23,707 nt of DNA from CAYFMP01 sp964344215. Lineage in GTDB: Bacteria > Pseudomonadota > Alphaproteobacteria > Rhodospirillales > Casp-alpha2. The position numbers and the translations under genes were made by a program. The DNA is taken from positions 1 to 23,707 of the forward strand of contig CAYFMP010000061.1 in NCBI GenBank assembly GCA_964344215.1, in the 5' to 3' direction. This document shows positions 7,871 through 14,221 of this stretch, in pieces. The notes beneath the pieces were generated by a model. It did not search any database and was not told the DNA's origin. It saw only the letters and a list, made by a program, of their open reading frames with translations. Position 1 is the first letter of the stretch. Each line of letters begins with the position of its first letter.

Positions 7871-8979
7871 GACTCACCGCCGCCGCTCGACGCGGTCTCT
7901 TCGGCCATGGTCCGGACCCGTTCGCCAGGGCGTACGAACTCCTGACCGACGGTGATCAAGGTCAGGGTCTCGGGCAGATCGCCGAGCCAGACGCCGTCCG
8001 CCGTATCGGCCAGGATTCTGACGGGATGGAACACGACCCGCCCTGCTTCATCGACCGCCTTGACGCCGATCACACCGGCATCGTCGAGCGTCAGGATCGC
8101 CGGCGTCTCGACGTGCGCCATCTGGCTCTCGGCCGGCAGCCGCATTTCCGCCGTCAGGCCTTCCGGAATCGATCCCTCCGCGTTGTCGGCCCAGACATCG
8201 ACCCGAAACGTCCGCGTCGTTTCCGACGCGGTTCTCGACACATAACGGACGGTGCCGACGAAGGTGCGGCCGTCGGGCAGGACGACGGCGGCCTGCGCGC
8301 CCATGCGGATACGCGTGACGTTGCGCTCGGAAACCTGACCGACGACCCGGATCGGGTCGAGGTTGACCATCTTTGCGACGACGTCGCCGACGCGGACGTA
8401 GTCGCCGACGTTGGCGGGCAGTTCATCGACGACGCCGTCGATCGGCGCGCGCACCGAGGTTCGGGCGATATCCAGGCGGATGCGCTCAAGCTCGGCCTTG
8501 GCCGCTTGCAGCCCGGCCTTTTCCTCGGCCAGCCTGACCCGCGACTGGAACTGTTTCTTGGACAGCCGCATCGCCGCGTTGTAGGCGATTTCCTGGTATT
8601 CGACCTTGGCCTCGGCCTCCTTGAGGCGGGCCCGGCGGTCGTCCATGGCCAGACGCAGGATGACCGTACCCTTCTTGACCGGGGCTCCCTTGACGACGGG
8701 CCGGGCAATCACCCGGGCCGCGGTTTCGGCGGCGATCTCGGCACTGTTGACCGCCTCGGTGCGGCCGAACAGGACGATCTCGGTGTCGCGGAGCCGGGCA
8801 GTGGCGGTGCGAACCTGAACCAGGGGCAGGGCGCGCGGCTGTTCGGCGGCGGCGGTTTCGGCGGCGGTTTCGCCGCCGGCCGCCTGGTTGTCGCGATCGA
8901 TCATGCCCGACAGCACCCAGAGCGTGGCGCCGACCGCCAATCCGGCGGCGATCAGGTAGGAGGGTCTGAGCCTGATCAT
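7867..8979 (-). CDS. RND efflux periplasmic adaptor (membrane-fusion) subunit
   Basis: This 370-aa adaptor links the inner-membrane pump to an outer-membrane channel. An N-terminal hydrophobic segment (about residues 8-25) anchors or exports it. An Ala/Glu-rich linker follows. The two lipoyl half-motifs lie at about 77-112 and 173-205 (the second with VRAPIDGVVDELPANVGDYV) and flank an alpha-helical hairpin (about 113-172) rich in Glu, Lys and Ala. Beta-barrel and membrane-proximal regions follow. The lack of a lipobox Cys suggests that it is not a lipoprotein. It overlaps padR upstream and the pump gene downstream by ATGA junctions. SD GGGAGGG lies about 7 nt before the ATG. It is the middle gene of a padR-adaptor-pump operon. 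Confidence 0.92.
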   Translation of the reverse strand: MIRLRPSYLIAAGLAVGATLWVLSGMIDRDNQAAGGETAAETAAAEQPRALPLVQVRTATARLRDTEIVLFGRTEAVNSAEIAAETAARVIARPVVKGAPVKKGTVILRLAMDDRRARLKEAEAKVEYQEIAYNAAMRLSKKQFQSRVRLAEEKAGLQAAKAELERIRLDIARTSVRAPIDGVVDELPANVGDYVRVGDVVAKMVNLDPIRVVGQVSERNVTRIRMGAQAAVVLPDGRTFVGTVRYVSRTASETTRTFRVDVWADNAEGSIPEGLTAEMRLPAESQMAHVETPAILTLDDAGVIGVKAVDEAGRVVFHPVRILADTADGVWLGDLPETLTLITVGQEFVRPGERVRTMAEETASSGGGES

Positions 8980-9536
8980 TCCGCCGCCCTCCCTTTGTCG
9001 CCGCCGGCATCGCTTTCAGGCTCCACCCGGCCGAGCAGCTTCTCCCTGTTTTCCTCCAGATAGGCGGCGATCGTCTCGTAGAAGGTGAGCCCGAGGCCGC
9101 GGACGAACAGACGTCCTTCCGATACGCCGGCCGGGTCCAGGCTCTTCATGTGCTCGACATAGGCGCGGAAATGTTCGAGGTAGCCGTCATAGAGGGCTTC
9201 GAGCTGTTGCGGTTCGAGCAGCTCGGCGAAAAACATCCTGAGCACGACGCCGGAGCGGATGACGTCGCCGCCCGGCGGTTCGGCCAGGGCGCGCCTGAAT
9301 TGCGCGCGGCCCGCCTCGGTCAGGCTGTAGACCTTCTTGGCCGGACGGCCCTGCTGGGCGGTTTCGGTAACCGAAACCAGGCCTTCCTCGAGCAGCTTGC
9401 CGAGCGCCGGATAGATCGACCCGTAACTGGCGCTGTAGAAGTGGGCGAACGGCCCTTCCTCGAACAGCTTGCGGATTTCGTAACCGGACGCGTCGCCCAG
9501 TGTGAGCGCGCCCAGGCAAAGATTTTTGACGTCCAC
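8976..9536 (-). CDS. PadR family transcriptional regulator
   Basis: This 186-aa regulator has the PadR winged helix at residues 1-85. Landmarks are the N-terminal LGALTLGDASGYEIRKLFE, the recognition part SYGSIYPALGKLLEEGLV (37-54) and the wing GRPAKKVYSLTEAG (63-76). The C-terminal helices (about 95-170) match the dimerisation domain of the Vir-C group, and the tail is charged. The start is GTG (9534-9536), supported by the SD AAGGGAG about 7 nt upstream. It is the first gene of the efflux operon and overlaps the adaptor gene by 4 nt. PadR proteins of this kind usually repress a co-transcribed pump and lose DNA binding when they bind a pump substrate. Two palindromes upstream (9575-9595 and 9607-9623) are the obvious operators. 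Confidence 0.9.
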   Translation of the reverse strand: MDVKNLCLGALTLGDASGYEIRKLFEEGPFAHFYSASYGSIYPALGKLLEEGLVSVTETAQQGRPAKKVYSLTEAGRAQFRRALAEPPGGDVIRSGVVLRMFFAELLEPQQLEALYDGYLEHFRAYVEHMKSLDPAGVSEGRLFVRGLGLTFYETIAAYLEENREKLLGRVEPESDAGGDKGRAAE

Positions 9537-9574
9537 GGTCAGGCTCCCTTCCCGGTCGCCGACCGGCAGGTGTT

Positions 9575-9595
9575 TATATATCGACTCGATATATA
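9575..9595. promoter_or_regulatory. perfect palindrome, candidate PadR operator 1
   Basis: Ten-bp arms TATATATCGA and TCGATATATA pair perfectly around a single central C (9585). The site is 39 nt upstream of the padR GTG and overlaps the presumed -10. Perfect symmetry in an AT-rich island within GC-rich DNA supports a dimeric repressor site. Assignment to PadR is inference from position. Confidence 0.6.
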
Positions 9596-9619
9596 TAGTA
9601 ACTATCTATATCGTATCAA
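9592..9619 (-). promoter_or_regulatory. candidate sigma-70 promoter of the padR-efflux operon
   Basis: On the minus strand TTGATA (9619-9614) and TATATA (9597-9592) are 16 nt apart. Other TATATA registers give 18 nt. The leader would be about 50 nt. Both palindromes overlap these elements, so bound repressor would block RNA polymerase. Confidence 0.45.
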
Positions 9620-9623
9620 TATA
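9607..9623. promoter_or_regulatory. second, imperfect copy of the candidate PadR operator
   Basis: This 17-bp segment matches the core of operator 1 (9577-9593) at 14 of 17 positions. Its centre (9615) is exactly 30 bp from the first (9585), close to three helical turns, which would place two repressor dimers on the same face of the DNA. Confidence 0.5.
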
Positions 9624-9661
9624 TGATGACGGAAACCTGACATACGCCCGGCGCACATGGC

Positions 9662-10579
9662 TCAGTTCGCCTTTTTCTTCTCCCACGGCGGGTCGGGGAC
9701 GAAGTTGTCAACCAGCAGGTCGACGAAGGCACGGACCTTCGGCGACAAGTGGCGGTTGTGCGGGTAGACGGCGTAGATGTTCTGCTTGCCCTCGGTCTCG
9801 AACTCCGACAGCACCGGCACCAGCAGCCCGGCTTCGATGTCCGGCCCGACGATGAAGTTGGCTGCCCGGAACAGGCCGAGCCCGGCCCGCGCCATCTGGT
9901 GGAGGACGATGGCGTTGTTGGTCTCGATATTGCCGCCGACGCGCAGCCGGCGCGGCCCGTCGGGACCGTCGAATTCCCACTGGTTGAAGGTGGTCTGCAC
10001 GCTCAGGGTAAGGCAGTTGTGGTTCTTGAGGTCGTCCGGCGTATTCGGGGCGCCGTACTTCTCCAGGTAGGACGGGGCGGCGACCACGGTGCGTCGGGCC
10101 GGGCCGAGCTTGCGGGCGATCAGCGAACTGTCGGGCAACTCGGCGATGCGGATGGCGACGTCGACTTCCTCCTCGACCAGATTGACCAGGCTGTCGGACA
10201 ACGTCAGCTGGATGCGCAGGTCCGGATAGCGGGCCAGGAAATCGGGCAGCAGCGGCTCGACGTGGTATTGGGTGAACGCCGTCGAGGCGTTGACCTTCAA
10301 CAGCCCGCGCGGCTCCGAGTGGAGCTCGGTGACGGCACGCTCGGCTTCCTCGATGGCGGCCAGGATCGGTGTGCAGCGCTGGTAGAAGGCGTGGCCCTCC
10401 TCGGTCAGGCTGAGGCGCCGCGTGGTTCGGTTCAGCAGACGGGCGCCGAGGCGGTCTTCGAGACGTCCGATCAGCTTGCTGACAGCCGACGGCGTCAGGT
10501 TGAGAGCACGGGCGGCGGCCGAGAAACTCTCGTCCTCGACGACCCGCGCGAACACCGCCATTTCGCTCTGTTTGTCCAT
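9662..10579 (-). CDS. LysR family transcriptional regulator
   Basis: This 305-aa protein has the usual LysR plan. The N-terminal winged helix-turn-helix (about residues 5-64, recognition region AAARALNLTPSAVSKLIGRL, then LLNRTTRRLSLTEEG) joins through a linker helix to a two-lobed substrate-binding domain (about 90-295). The sequence resembles the CrgA/DhmR-like branch that often controls oxidoreductases or efflux. The ATG at 10579 has SD GAGGA about 5 nt upstream. It is divergent from a small-protein gene at 10738. LysR regulators usually control a divergent neighbour, and two similar dyad elements lie in the spacer. It ends 125 nt before the padR gene on the same strand. No terminator was seen between them. 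The ligand is unknown. Confidence 0.92.
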   Translation of the reverse strand: MDKQSEMAVFARVVEDESFSAAARALNLTPSAVSKLIGRLEDRLGARLLNRTTRRLSLTEEGHAFYQRCTPILAAIEEAERAVTELHSEPRGLLKVNASTAFTQYHVEPLLPDFLARYPDLRIQLTLSDSLVNLVEEEVDVAIRIAELPDSSLIARKLGPARRTVVAAPSYLEKYGAPNTPDDLKNHNCLTLSVQTTFNQWEFDGPDGPRRLRVGGNIETNNAIVLHQMARAGLGLFRAANFIVGPDIEAGLLVPVLSEFETEGKQNIYAVYPHNRHLSPKVRAFVDLLVDNFVPDPPWEKKKAN

Positions 10580-10612
10580 TTTTCCTCGAACCCCCTTGCG
10601 GAAGAGATTACA

Positions 10613-10658
10613 TATGACAAATATTCATTAATTATTGTCGTTTATGACATATTATCGA
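10613..10658. promoter_or_regulatory. paired LysR-type dyad elements 30 bp apart
   Basis: ATGA-N7-TCAT (10614-10628, containing a T-N11-A LysR box at 10615-10627) and ATGA-N7-TCGA (10644-10658) are exactly 30 bp apart. Starting from TATGACA (10613 and 10643) the two segments agree at 11 of 14 positions. The spacing and degeneracy fit a LysR recognition site plus activation site in the AT-rich divergent spacer. Assignment to the adjacent LysR is inference. Confidence 0.45.
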
Positions 10659-10665
10659 ATTTAAT
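10635..10665 (+). promoter_or_regulatory. candidate promoter of the 45-aa small gene
   Basis: TTTAAT (10660-10665, 5/6 match to the -10) lies just downstream of the second dyad element. A poor -35 (TTGTCG, 10635-10640) sits 19 nt away, a spacing typical of activator-dependent promoters. The leader would be about 66 nt. Confidence 0.35.
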
Positions 10666-10737
10666 GCAATAGACTACATTACCGGTGAGACTGCGGGAGA
10701 ATCCCGCCCCAGACGACCTCGGATCAGGAGAAGGAAC

Positions 10738-10875
10738 ATGACCCAGACGAGACTGGCCGACCCCGCCGCCATCAATGCCGGCATTCGCCGCGCCCGCCGG
10801 CTGCGAGCCGAGGCCTTCCAAGGCTTCTTCCGCCAAGTGTTCGATCGCCGCCCGGCCAAACCGCACGGTGATTGA
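10738..10875 (+). CDS. small basic protein, 45 aa
   Basis: A short gene with an excellent SD (AGGAGAAGGA just upstream of the ATG). The product is Arg-rich. A predicted amphipathic helix has the core RRARRLRAEAFQGFFRQVF (residues 17-35), followed by a short polar tail. No membrane segment or cysteine is present. The RAEAF-x-x-xF pattern recalls small conserved alphaproteobacterial proteins such as the DUF1127-like and RSP_7527-like groups, several of which bind RNA or respond to stress. This similarity is by eye and not certain. It is divergent from the LysR gene, with paired regulatory dyads between them, so it may be the LysR target. The GFA-family gene follows 80 nt downstream. Confidence 0.65.
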   Translation: MTQTRLADPAAINAGIRRARRLRAEAFQGFFRQVFDRRPAKPHGD

Positions 10876-10955
10876 AACCCCGCGCGGGCGCCTTTCGGCT
10901 TGCATCGCCCGCCGGCTGCGGCAGACTGAGCGATGTCCGAGCAGGGAGGCGATTC

Positions 10956-11390
10956 ATGACCGACACCCGAGAGGTTCACGAAGGCGGTTGTCTGTGCGGC
11001 GCCGTTAGGTTCCGCGTCGACGGGCCGCTGCGCGGCGCCATCAACTGCCACTGCGGCCAGTGTGCGCGCACCCACGGCCACTACGCATCCTATTCCAACG
11101 CCGCCAACACCGACCTGACCTTGAGCGGCGGCGGCGACATCACCTGGTACAACGCCAGCCCCGACGCCCGCCGCGGCTTCTGCCGGGTCTGCGGATCGCA
11201 GTTGTTCTGGGAGGCGCTCGGCGCCGACACCACCTCGATCGCCGCCGGCGCCCTCGACCAGCCAAGCGGCATCGAGACCATCGGCCATATCTACGTCGCC
11301 GACAAGGCCGACTACTACGAGATCGCCGACGACCTGCCGCAGTTTCCGGGCTCGTCGGAAGGCAAGCTCGACGGCGACGTTTCAGTGTGA
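10956..11390 (+). CDS. GFA family zinc-binding protein (glutathione-dependent formaldehyde-activating enzyme-like)
   Basis: This 144-aa protein of the CENP-V/GFA family carries both zinc centres: Cys12-x-Cys14, Cys31-His-Cys33-x-x-Cys36 and Cys76-x-x-Cys79 followed by GS. The founding enzyme, Gfa, was reported to speed the condensation of formaldehyde with glutathione. Most family members have unproven functions, so formaldehyde chemistry here is a family-level suggestion. It is nevertheless of interest because sarcosine-type oxidases in this window can release formaldehyde. The ATG at 10956 was chosen because GGGAGG lies about 6 nt upstream and the extension to 10872 is not protein-like. It may be co-transcribed with the small gene upstream. 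Confidence 0.88.
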   Translation: MTDTREVHEGGCLCGAVRFRVDGPLRGAINCHCGQCARTHGHYASYSNAANTDLTLSGGGDITWYNASPDARRGFCRVCGSQLFWEALGADTTSIAAGALDQPSGIETIGHIYVADKADYYEIADDLPQFPGSSEGKLDGDVSV

Positions 11391-11419
11391 CGGCGAATTC
11401 CCCATTTGCCGGTCTATCG

Positions 11420-11428
11420 TGTTATAAT
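11420..11428 (+). promoter_or_regulatory. perfect extended -10 promoter, probable leaderless start
   Basis: TGTTATAAT is a perfect TGnTATAAT element. Counting from the last T as -7, transcription would start at about 11435, directly before the ATG at 11436. No Shine-Dalgarno sequence exists upstream of that ATG. No -35 hexamer is seen. Confidence 0.55.
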
Positions 11429-11435
11429 ACCCGGC

Positions 11436-11708
11436 ATGATGGCATCTTTTGTGGCTCTCCTGGTGCTGGTCTCCGCCTACCTGCTTCCGACGATCATAGC
11501 CGCCTGTCGGCGCCATCCGGATCTGTTCTGGATTCACTGCCTCAACCTCGGCCTCGGAATGACAGTATGGGGTTGGATCACCGCCTTCTATTGGGCGATT
11601 ATGCGATTGCCGAAGCCCGGTGACACCACCACCCTCCTTACCGTCCGTATCGATATCGTCGAATACGAAGGCGCCACTCCGTTGCCCCCTTCAGACGGCG
11701 ACGGCTAA
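11436..11708 (+). CDS. superinfection immunity (Imm) family membrane protein
   Basis: This 90-aa protein has two hydrophobic helices (about residues 3-23 and 34-57) separated by a short basic loop. The pattern AYLLPTIIAACRRH, then HCLNLGLGMTVWGWITAFYWA, matches the superinfection-immunity family named after phage T4 Imm. That family consists of small inner-membrane proteins that can block phage DNA entry, but most bacterial members are uncharacterised. The C-terminal third is polar and acidic and has no family resemblance I recognise. The ATG at 11436 is preceded by a promoter-like TATAAT rather than an SD, suggesting leaderless translation. A second ATG follows immediately. A TTG at 11406 is in frame but lies upstream of the likely transcription start. 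The gene stands alone between the GFA gene and a terminator. Confidence 0.75.
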   Translation: MMASFVALLVLVSAYLLPTIIAACRRHPDLFWIHCLNLGLGMTVWGWITAFYWAIMRLPKPGDTTTLLTVRIDIVEYEGATPLPPSDGDG

Positions 11709-11720
11709 CGACTCCTCCGG

Positions 11721-11765
11721 CGAGCCGGCGGACCCCGAAGATTTCGTCGCCGGCCCGTCGTTTTT
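11721..11765 (+). terminator. probable rho-independent terminator after the Imm-like gene
   Basis: CGA-GCCGGC-G-GAC (11721-11733) pairs with GTC-GCCGGC-CCG-TCG (11746-11760), with a 1-nt and a 3-nt bulge and a 12-nt loop. TTTTT follows directly at 11761-11765. It starts 12 nt after the stop codon, as expected for a terminator. Confidence 0.6.
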
Positions 11766-11805
11766 CCTTTGCGGGGAGCGCCGGAATGGTCTCAATATGG
11801 CGGGC

Positions 11806-11811
11806 TAAAAT
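11806..11811 (+). promoter_or_regulatory. weak candidate -10 for the MttB-like gene
   Basis: TAAAAT matches the -10 consensus at 5 of 6 positions and lies about 55 nt before the ATG at 11867, downstream of the terminator. No convincing -35 is visible, so an activator or another sigma factor may be needed. Confidence 0.3.
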
Positions 11812-11866
11812 TGCGTCCGGGCGTTTCGGCAGTTCCGGCGCCGGCCCACCCCGGGAGGGAACGCGC

Positions 11867-13381
11867 ATGGTCCGAAGGTCGCCCCGCCGCCAGAAGCAGC
11901 CCTTCAAGCAACTGCCCTGGCGCAACGTCGTCAACCCCTACCCGCCGATCGAACCGCTCGACGCCGAGCAGCTCGAGCGGATCCACGATGCCTCGCTCGG
12001 CATCCTCGAGGAGATCGGCATGGTCTTCCTCGACGATGAGGCCTGCGACATCGCCGCCGCCGCCGGCGCCGACGTCGACAAGGCCAACCAGCGGGTCCGC
12101 ATGGACCGCGACATGGTGCTGGACTACGTCGCCAAGGCGCCGAGCTCGTTCACGCTGCACGCCCGCAACCCGGACCGCAACCTGACCATGGGCGGCAACG
12201 CCGTCAATTTCTGCTGCGTCGGCAGCCCGCCCAACTGCTCCGACCTCGACGACGGGCGGCGGCCCGGCAACTTCGAGGACTTCCGCAAGTTCGTGCGCCT
12301 CGCCCAGAGTCTCAACATCGTCCATTTCATCGGCGGCCATCCGGTCGAGCCCATCGACCTCCCGGCCGAGACCCGGCACCTCGATTCGGTGCGTGTCTTT
12401 CTGACCGACATGGACAAGGGTTTCTCGGCCTATGCGCTCGGCGCCGAGCGCATCTCGGACGCCATCGACATGGCCTGCATCGTGCGCCGCAAGAGCCGCG
12501 AGGAGATCAAGTCGGAGCCGTCGTTCCACACGATCATCAACACCAACTCGCCGCTGGTCGTCGACGGCCCGATGCTGCGCGGCCTCAAGGAGGCGGCCGA
12601 GTGGGGGCAGTGCGTGGTGGTGACGCCGTTCACGCTGTCCGGCGCCATGAGCCCGGTCACGGTGATCGGCGCGCTGACCCAACAGAATGCCGAAGCGCTC
12701 GCCACCATCGCCTACACCCAGATGGTGGCGCCGGGTGCACCCAACGTCTACGGCGGCTTTACTTCCAACGTCGACATGAAATCCGGTGCGCCGGCCTTCG
12801 GCACGCCGGAATACACCAAGGCCGAGCTGATCGGCGGCCAGTTGGCGCGGCGCTACAACCTGCCCTACCGTTCGTCCAACACCAACGCGTCGAACTGCGT
12901 CGACTCGCAAGCCACCTATGAATCGATGATGTCGATCTGGGGGGCGGTGATGGGTGGCTGCAACATGTTGAAGCACGCGGCCGGCTGGATCGAGGGCGGC
13001 CTGTGCGCATCGTTCGAGAAGATGATCGTCGATGCCGAGATGCTGCAGACCATGGCCGAGTTCCTGGTCCCCCTGGACGTCGACGAAGACAGCCTCGGCC
13101 TGGAAGCGATCCGCGACGTCGGCCCCGGTGGTCACTTCTTCGGCACTCCGCACACCATCGCCCGCTTCGAGACCGCCTTCTACGAGCCGATCCTGTCGGA
13201 CTGGCGCAATTTCGAAACCTGGCAGGAAACCGGCAGCCTGACCGCCGAGCAACGCGCCAACGCCATTTTCAAGACCGTCCTCGAGCAATACGAGCAGCCG
13301 CCGATGGACGCCGCCGTCGCCGAGGAGCTCGACGACTTCGTCGAGCGGCGAAGGTTGGAAATCACCACCAACGCGGCTTGA
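11867..13381 (+). CDS. trimethylamine methyltransferase (MttB) family protein, non-pyrrolysine
   Basis: This 504-aa protein belongs to the MttB/COG5598 superfamily of TIM-barrel methyltransferases, recognised from the N-terminal AEQLERIHDASLGILEEIG, the central TPFTLSGAMSPVTVIGAL (253-270) and the late SSNTNASNCVDSQATYES (336-353). Archaeal MttB needs pyrrolysine, read from an in-frame UAG. Here the frame is open throughout with no internal TAG, so this is a non-pyrrolysine member. Characterised examples (MtgB) transfer a methyl group from glycine betaine to a corrinoid protein. The ATG at 11867 has SD GGGAGGGA about 5 nt upstream, and the in-frame extension to 11786 is not protein-like. A PhnD-like gene follows after 12 nt. 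No corrinoid protein or corrinoid reductase gene is in view, so the acceptor is unknown. Confidence 0.9.
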   Translation: MVRRSPRRQKQPFKQLPWRNVVNPYPPIEPLDAEQLERIHDASLGILEEIGMVFLDDEACDIAAAAGADVDKANQRVRMDRDMVLDYVAKAPSSFTLHARNPDRNLTMGGNAVNFCCVGSPPNCSDLDDGRRPGNFEDFRKFVRLAQSLNIVHFIGGHPVEPIDLPAETRHLDSVRVFLTDMDKGFSAYALGAERISDAIDMACIVRRKSREEIKSEPSFHTIINTNSPLVVDGPMLRGLKEAAEWGQCVVVTPFTLSGAMSPVTVIGALTQQNAEALATIAYTQMVAPGAPNVYGGFTSNVDMKSGAPAFGTPEYTKAELIGGQLARRYNLPYRSSNTNASNCVDSQATYESMMSIWGAVMGGCNMLKHAAGWIEGGLCASFEKMIVDAEMLQTMAEFLVPLDVDEDSLGLEAIRDVGPGGHFFGTPHTIARFETAFYEPILSDWRNFETWQETGSLTAEQRANAIFKTVLEQYEQPPMDAAVAEELDDFVERRRLEITTNAA

Positions 13382-13393
13382 CTCCCGCCTCCC

Positions 13394-14221
13394 ATGCCCG
13401 TCGCCGCGCTTGCCATGTACGACCTGCCGGAAATCCGACCGGCCACCGACGCCTGGTGGGAGGGCTTGGCCCGGCATCTGAGGGCGGCCGGACTGAACGA
13501 CGTTCCCGACAGGCTCGACCGCTCGCGCACCGCCGACGACGTCTGTGCCGACCCCGGCCTGGTGTTGACCCAAACCTGCGGTTATCCCCTGACCCATGCG
13601 TTGTCGGACCGGGTTCGGGTGATCGGGGCGCCGTCCTACGATGCGCCGGGGTGCTCCGGCGCTCTTTATCGGAGCCTGCTGGTCGTCGCCGAGAACAATC
13701 CGGCGGTCGGGCTCGAAGACCTTCGCGGCGGCCGTGCCGCCGTCAACAATTTCACTTCCCATTCCGGTTTCAACGCGTTCAGGGCCGCCATCGCGGCATT
13801 GGCCGAGGACGGCCGATTCTTCTCGAACGTCATTCTCAGCGGCGGCCACCGCCCCAGCATCGACCTCGTCGGTCGGGGCGAAGCCGACGTCTGCACCGTC
13901 GATTGCGTCACCCATGCCCTGATCGCGGCCCACGCGCCGAGCGAGCTTGCCGGCACCCGCGTTTTGGGCGAGACCGAAGCGGCGCCGGGCTTGCCCTACG
14001 TGACGGCGGCAGTGGCATCGGACGACGACCACCGGCGCCTGACCGATGGCGTGTTGGCGGCGGCGGCCGATCCCGTACTCGGCGGCGTCCGGGCGGAGCT
14101 GCTGATCGACGGTTTCGAGGTGCTATCGAGGAGCGCCTACGGCGTCATCGTCGAGATGGAGCGGCGGGCCGCCGAGCTCGGCGCCGCCGACGTGCTCAAC
14201 ACCTCCGAGAACGAAGACTAA
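13394..14221 (+). CDS. PhnD/SsuA-type periplasmic-binding-like protein lacking a signal peptide
   Basis: This 275-aa protein has the type 2 periplasmic-binding-protein fold of the PhnD/SsuA group. It begins with a first strand and helix (AALAMYDLPEIRPATDAWWEGLARHL). TQTCGYPL (59-66), NNFTSHSGFNAFR (118-130) and DLVGRGEADVCTVDCVTHAL (157-176) follow as ligand-site and hinge landmarks. No signal peptide is present: residue 5 already belongs to the fold, so a cytoplasmic role as sensor or carrier is likelier than transport. No permease gene of that family is adjacent. The gene starts 12 nt after the MttB-like stop, and no SD precedes the ATG, pointing to translational coupling. Its TAA stop overlaps the stop of the convergent stress-protein gene by 3 nt. 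The ligand is unknown. Confidence 0.85.
   Translation: MPVAALAMYDLPEIRPATDAWWEGLARHLRAAGLNDVPDRLDRSRTADDVCADPGLVLTQTCGYPLTHALSDRVRVIGAPSYDAPGCSGALYRSLLVVAENNPAVGLEDLRGGRAAVNNFTSHSGFNAFRAAIAALAEDGRFFSNVILSGGHRPSIDLVGRGEADVCTVDCVTHALIAAHAPSELAGTRVLGETEAAPGLPYVTAAVASDDDHRRLTDGVLAAAADPVLGGVRAELLIDGFEVLSRSAYGVIVEMERRAAELGAADVLNTSENED

Noticed and set aside
10876..10900. Palindrome CCCGCGCGGG after the 45-aa gene as a terminator
   Set aside because: It has no loop and only TTT after it. Such short GC palindromes are frequent here.
11867..13381. Pyrrolysine in the MttB-like gene
   Set aside because: There is no in-frame TAG before the TGA stop, so the protein is a non-pyrrolysine family member.
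11792..14032. Long open minus-strand frame opposite the MttB-like and PhnD-like genes
   Set aside because: Composition is atypical and no motif is seen. The plus-strand genes have clear family motifs and intact starts.
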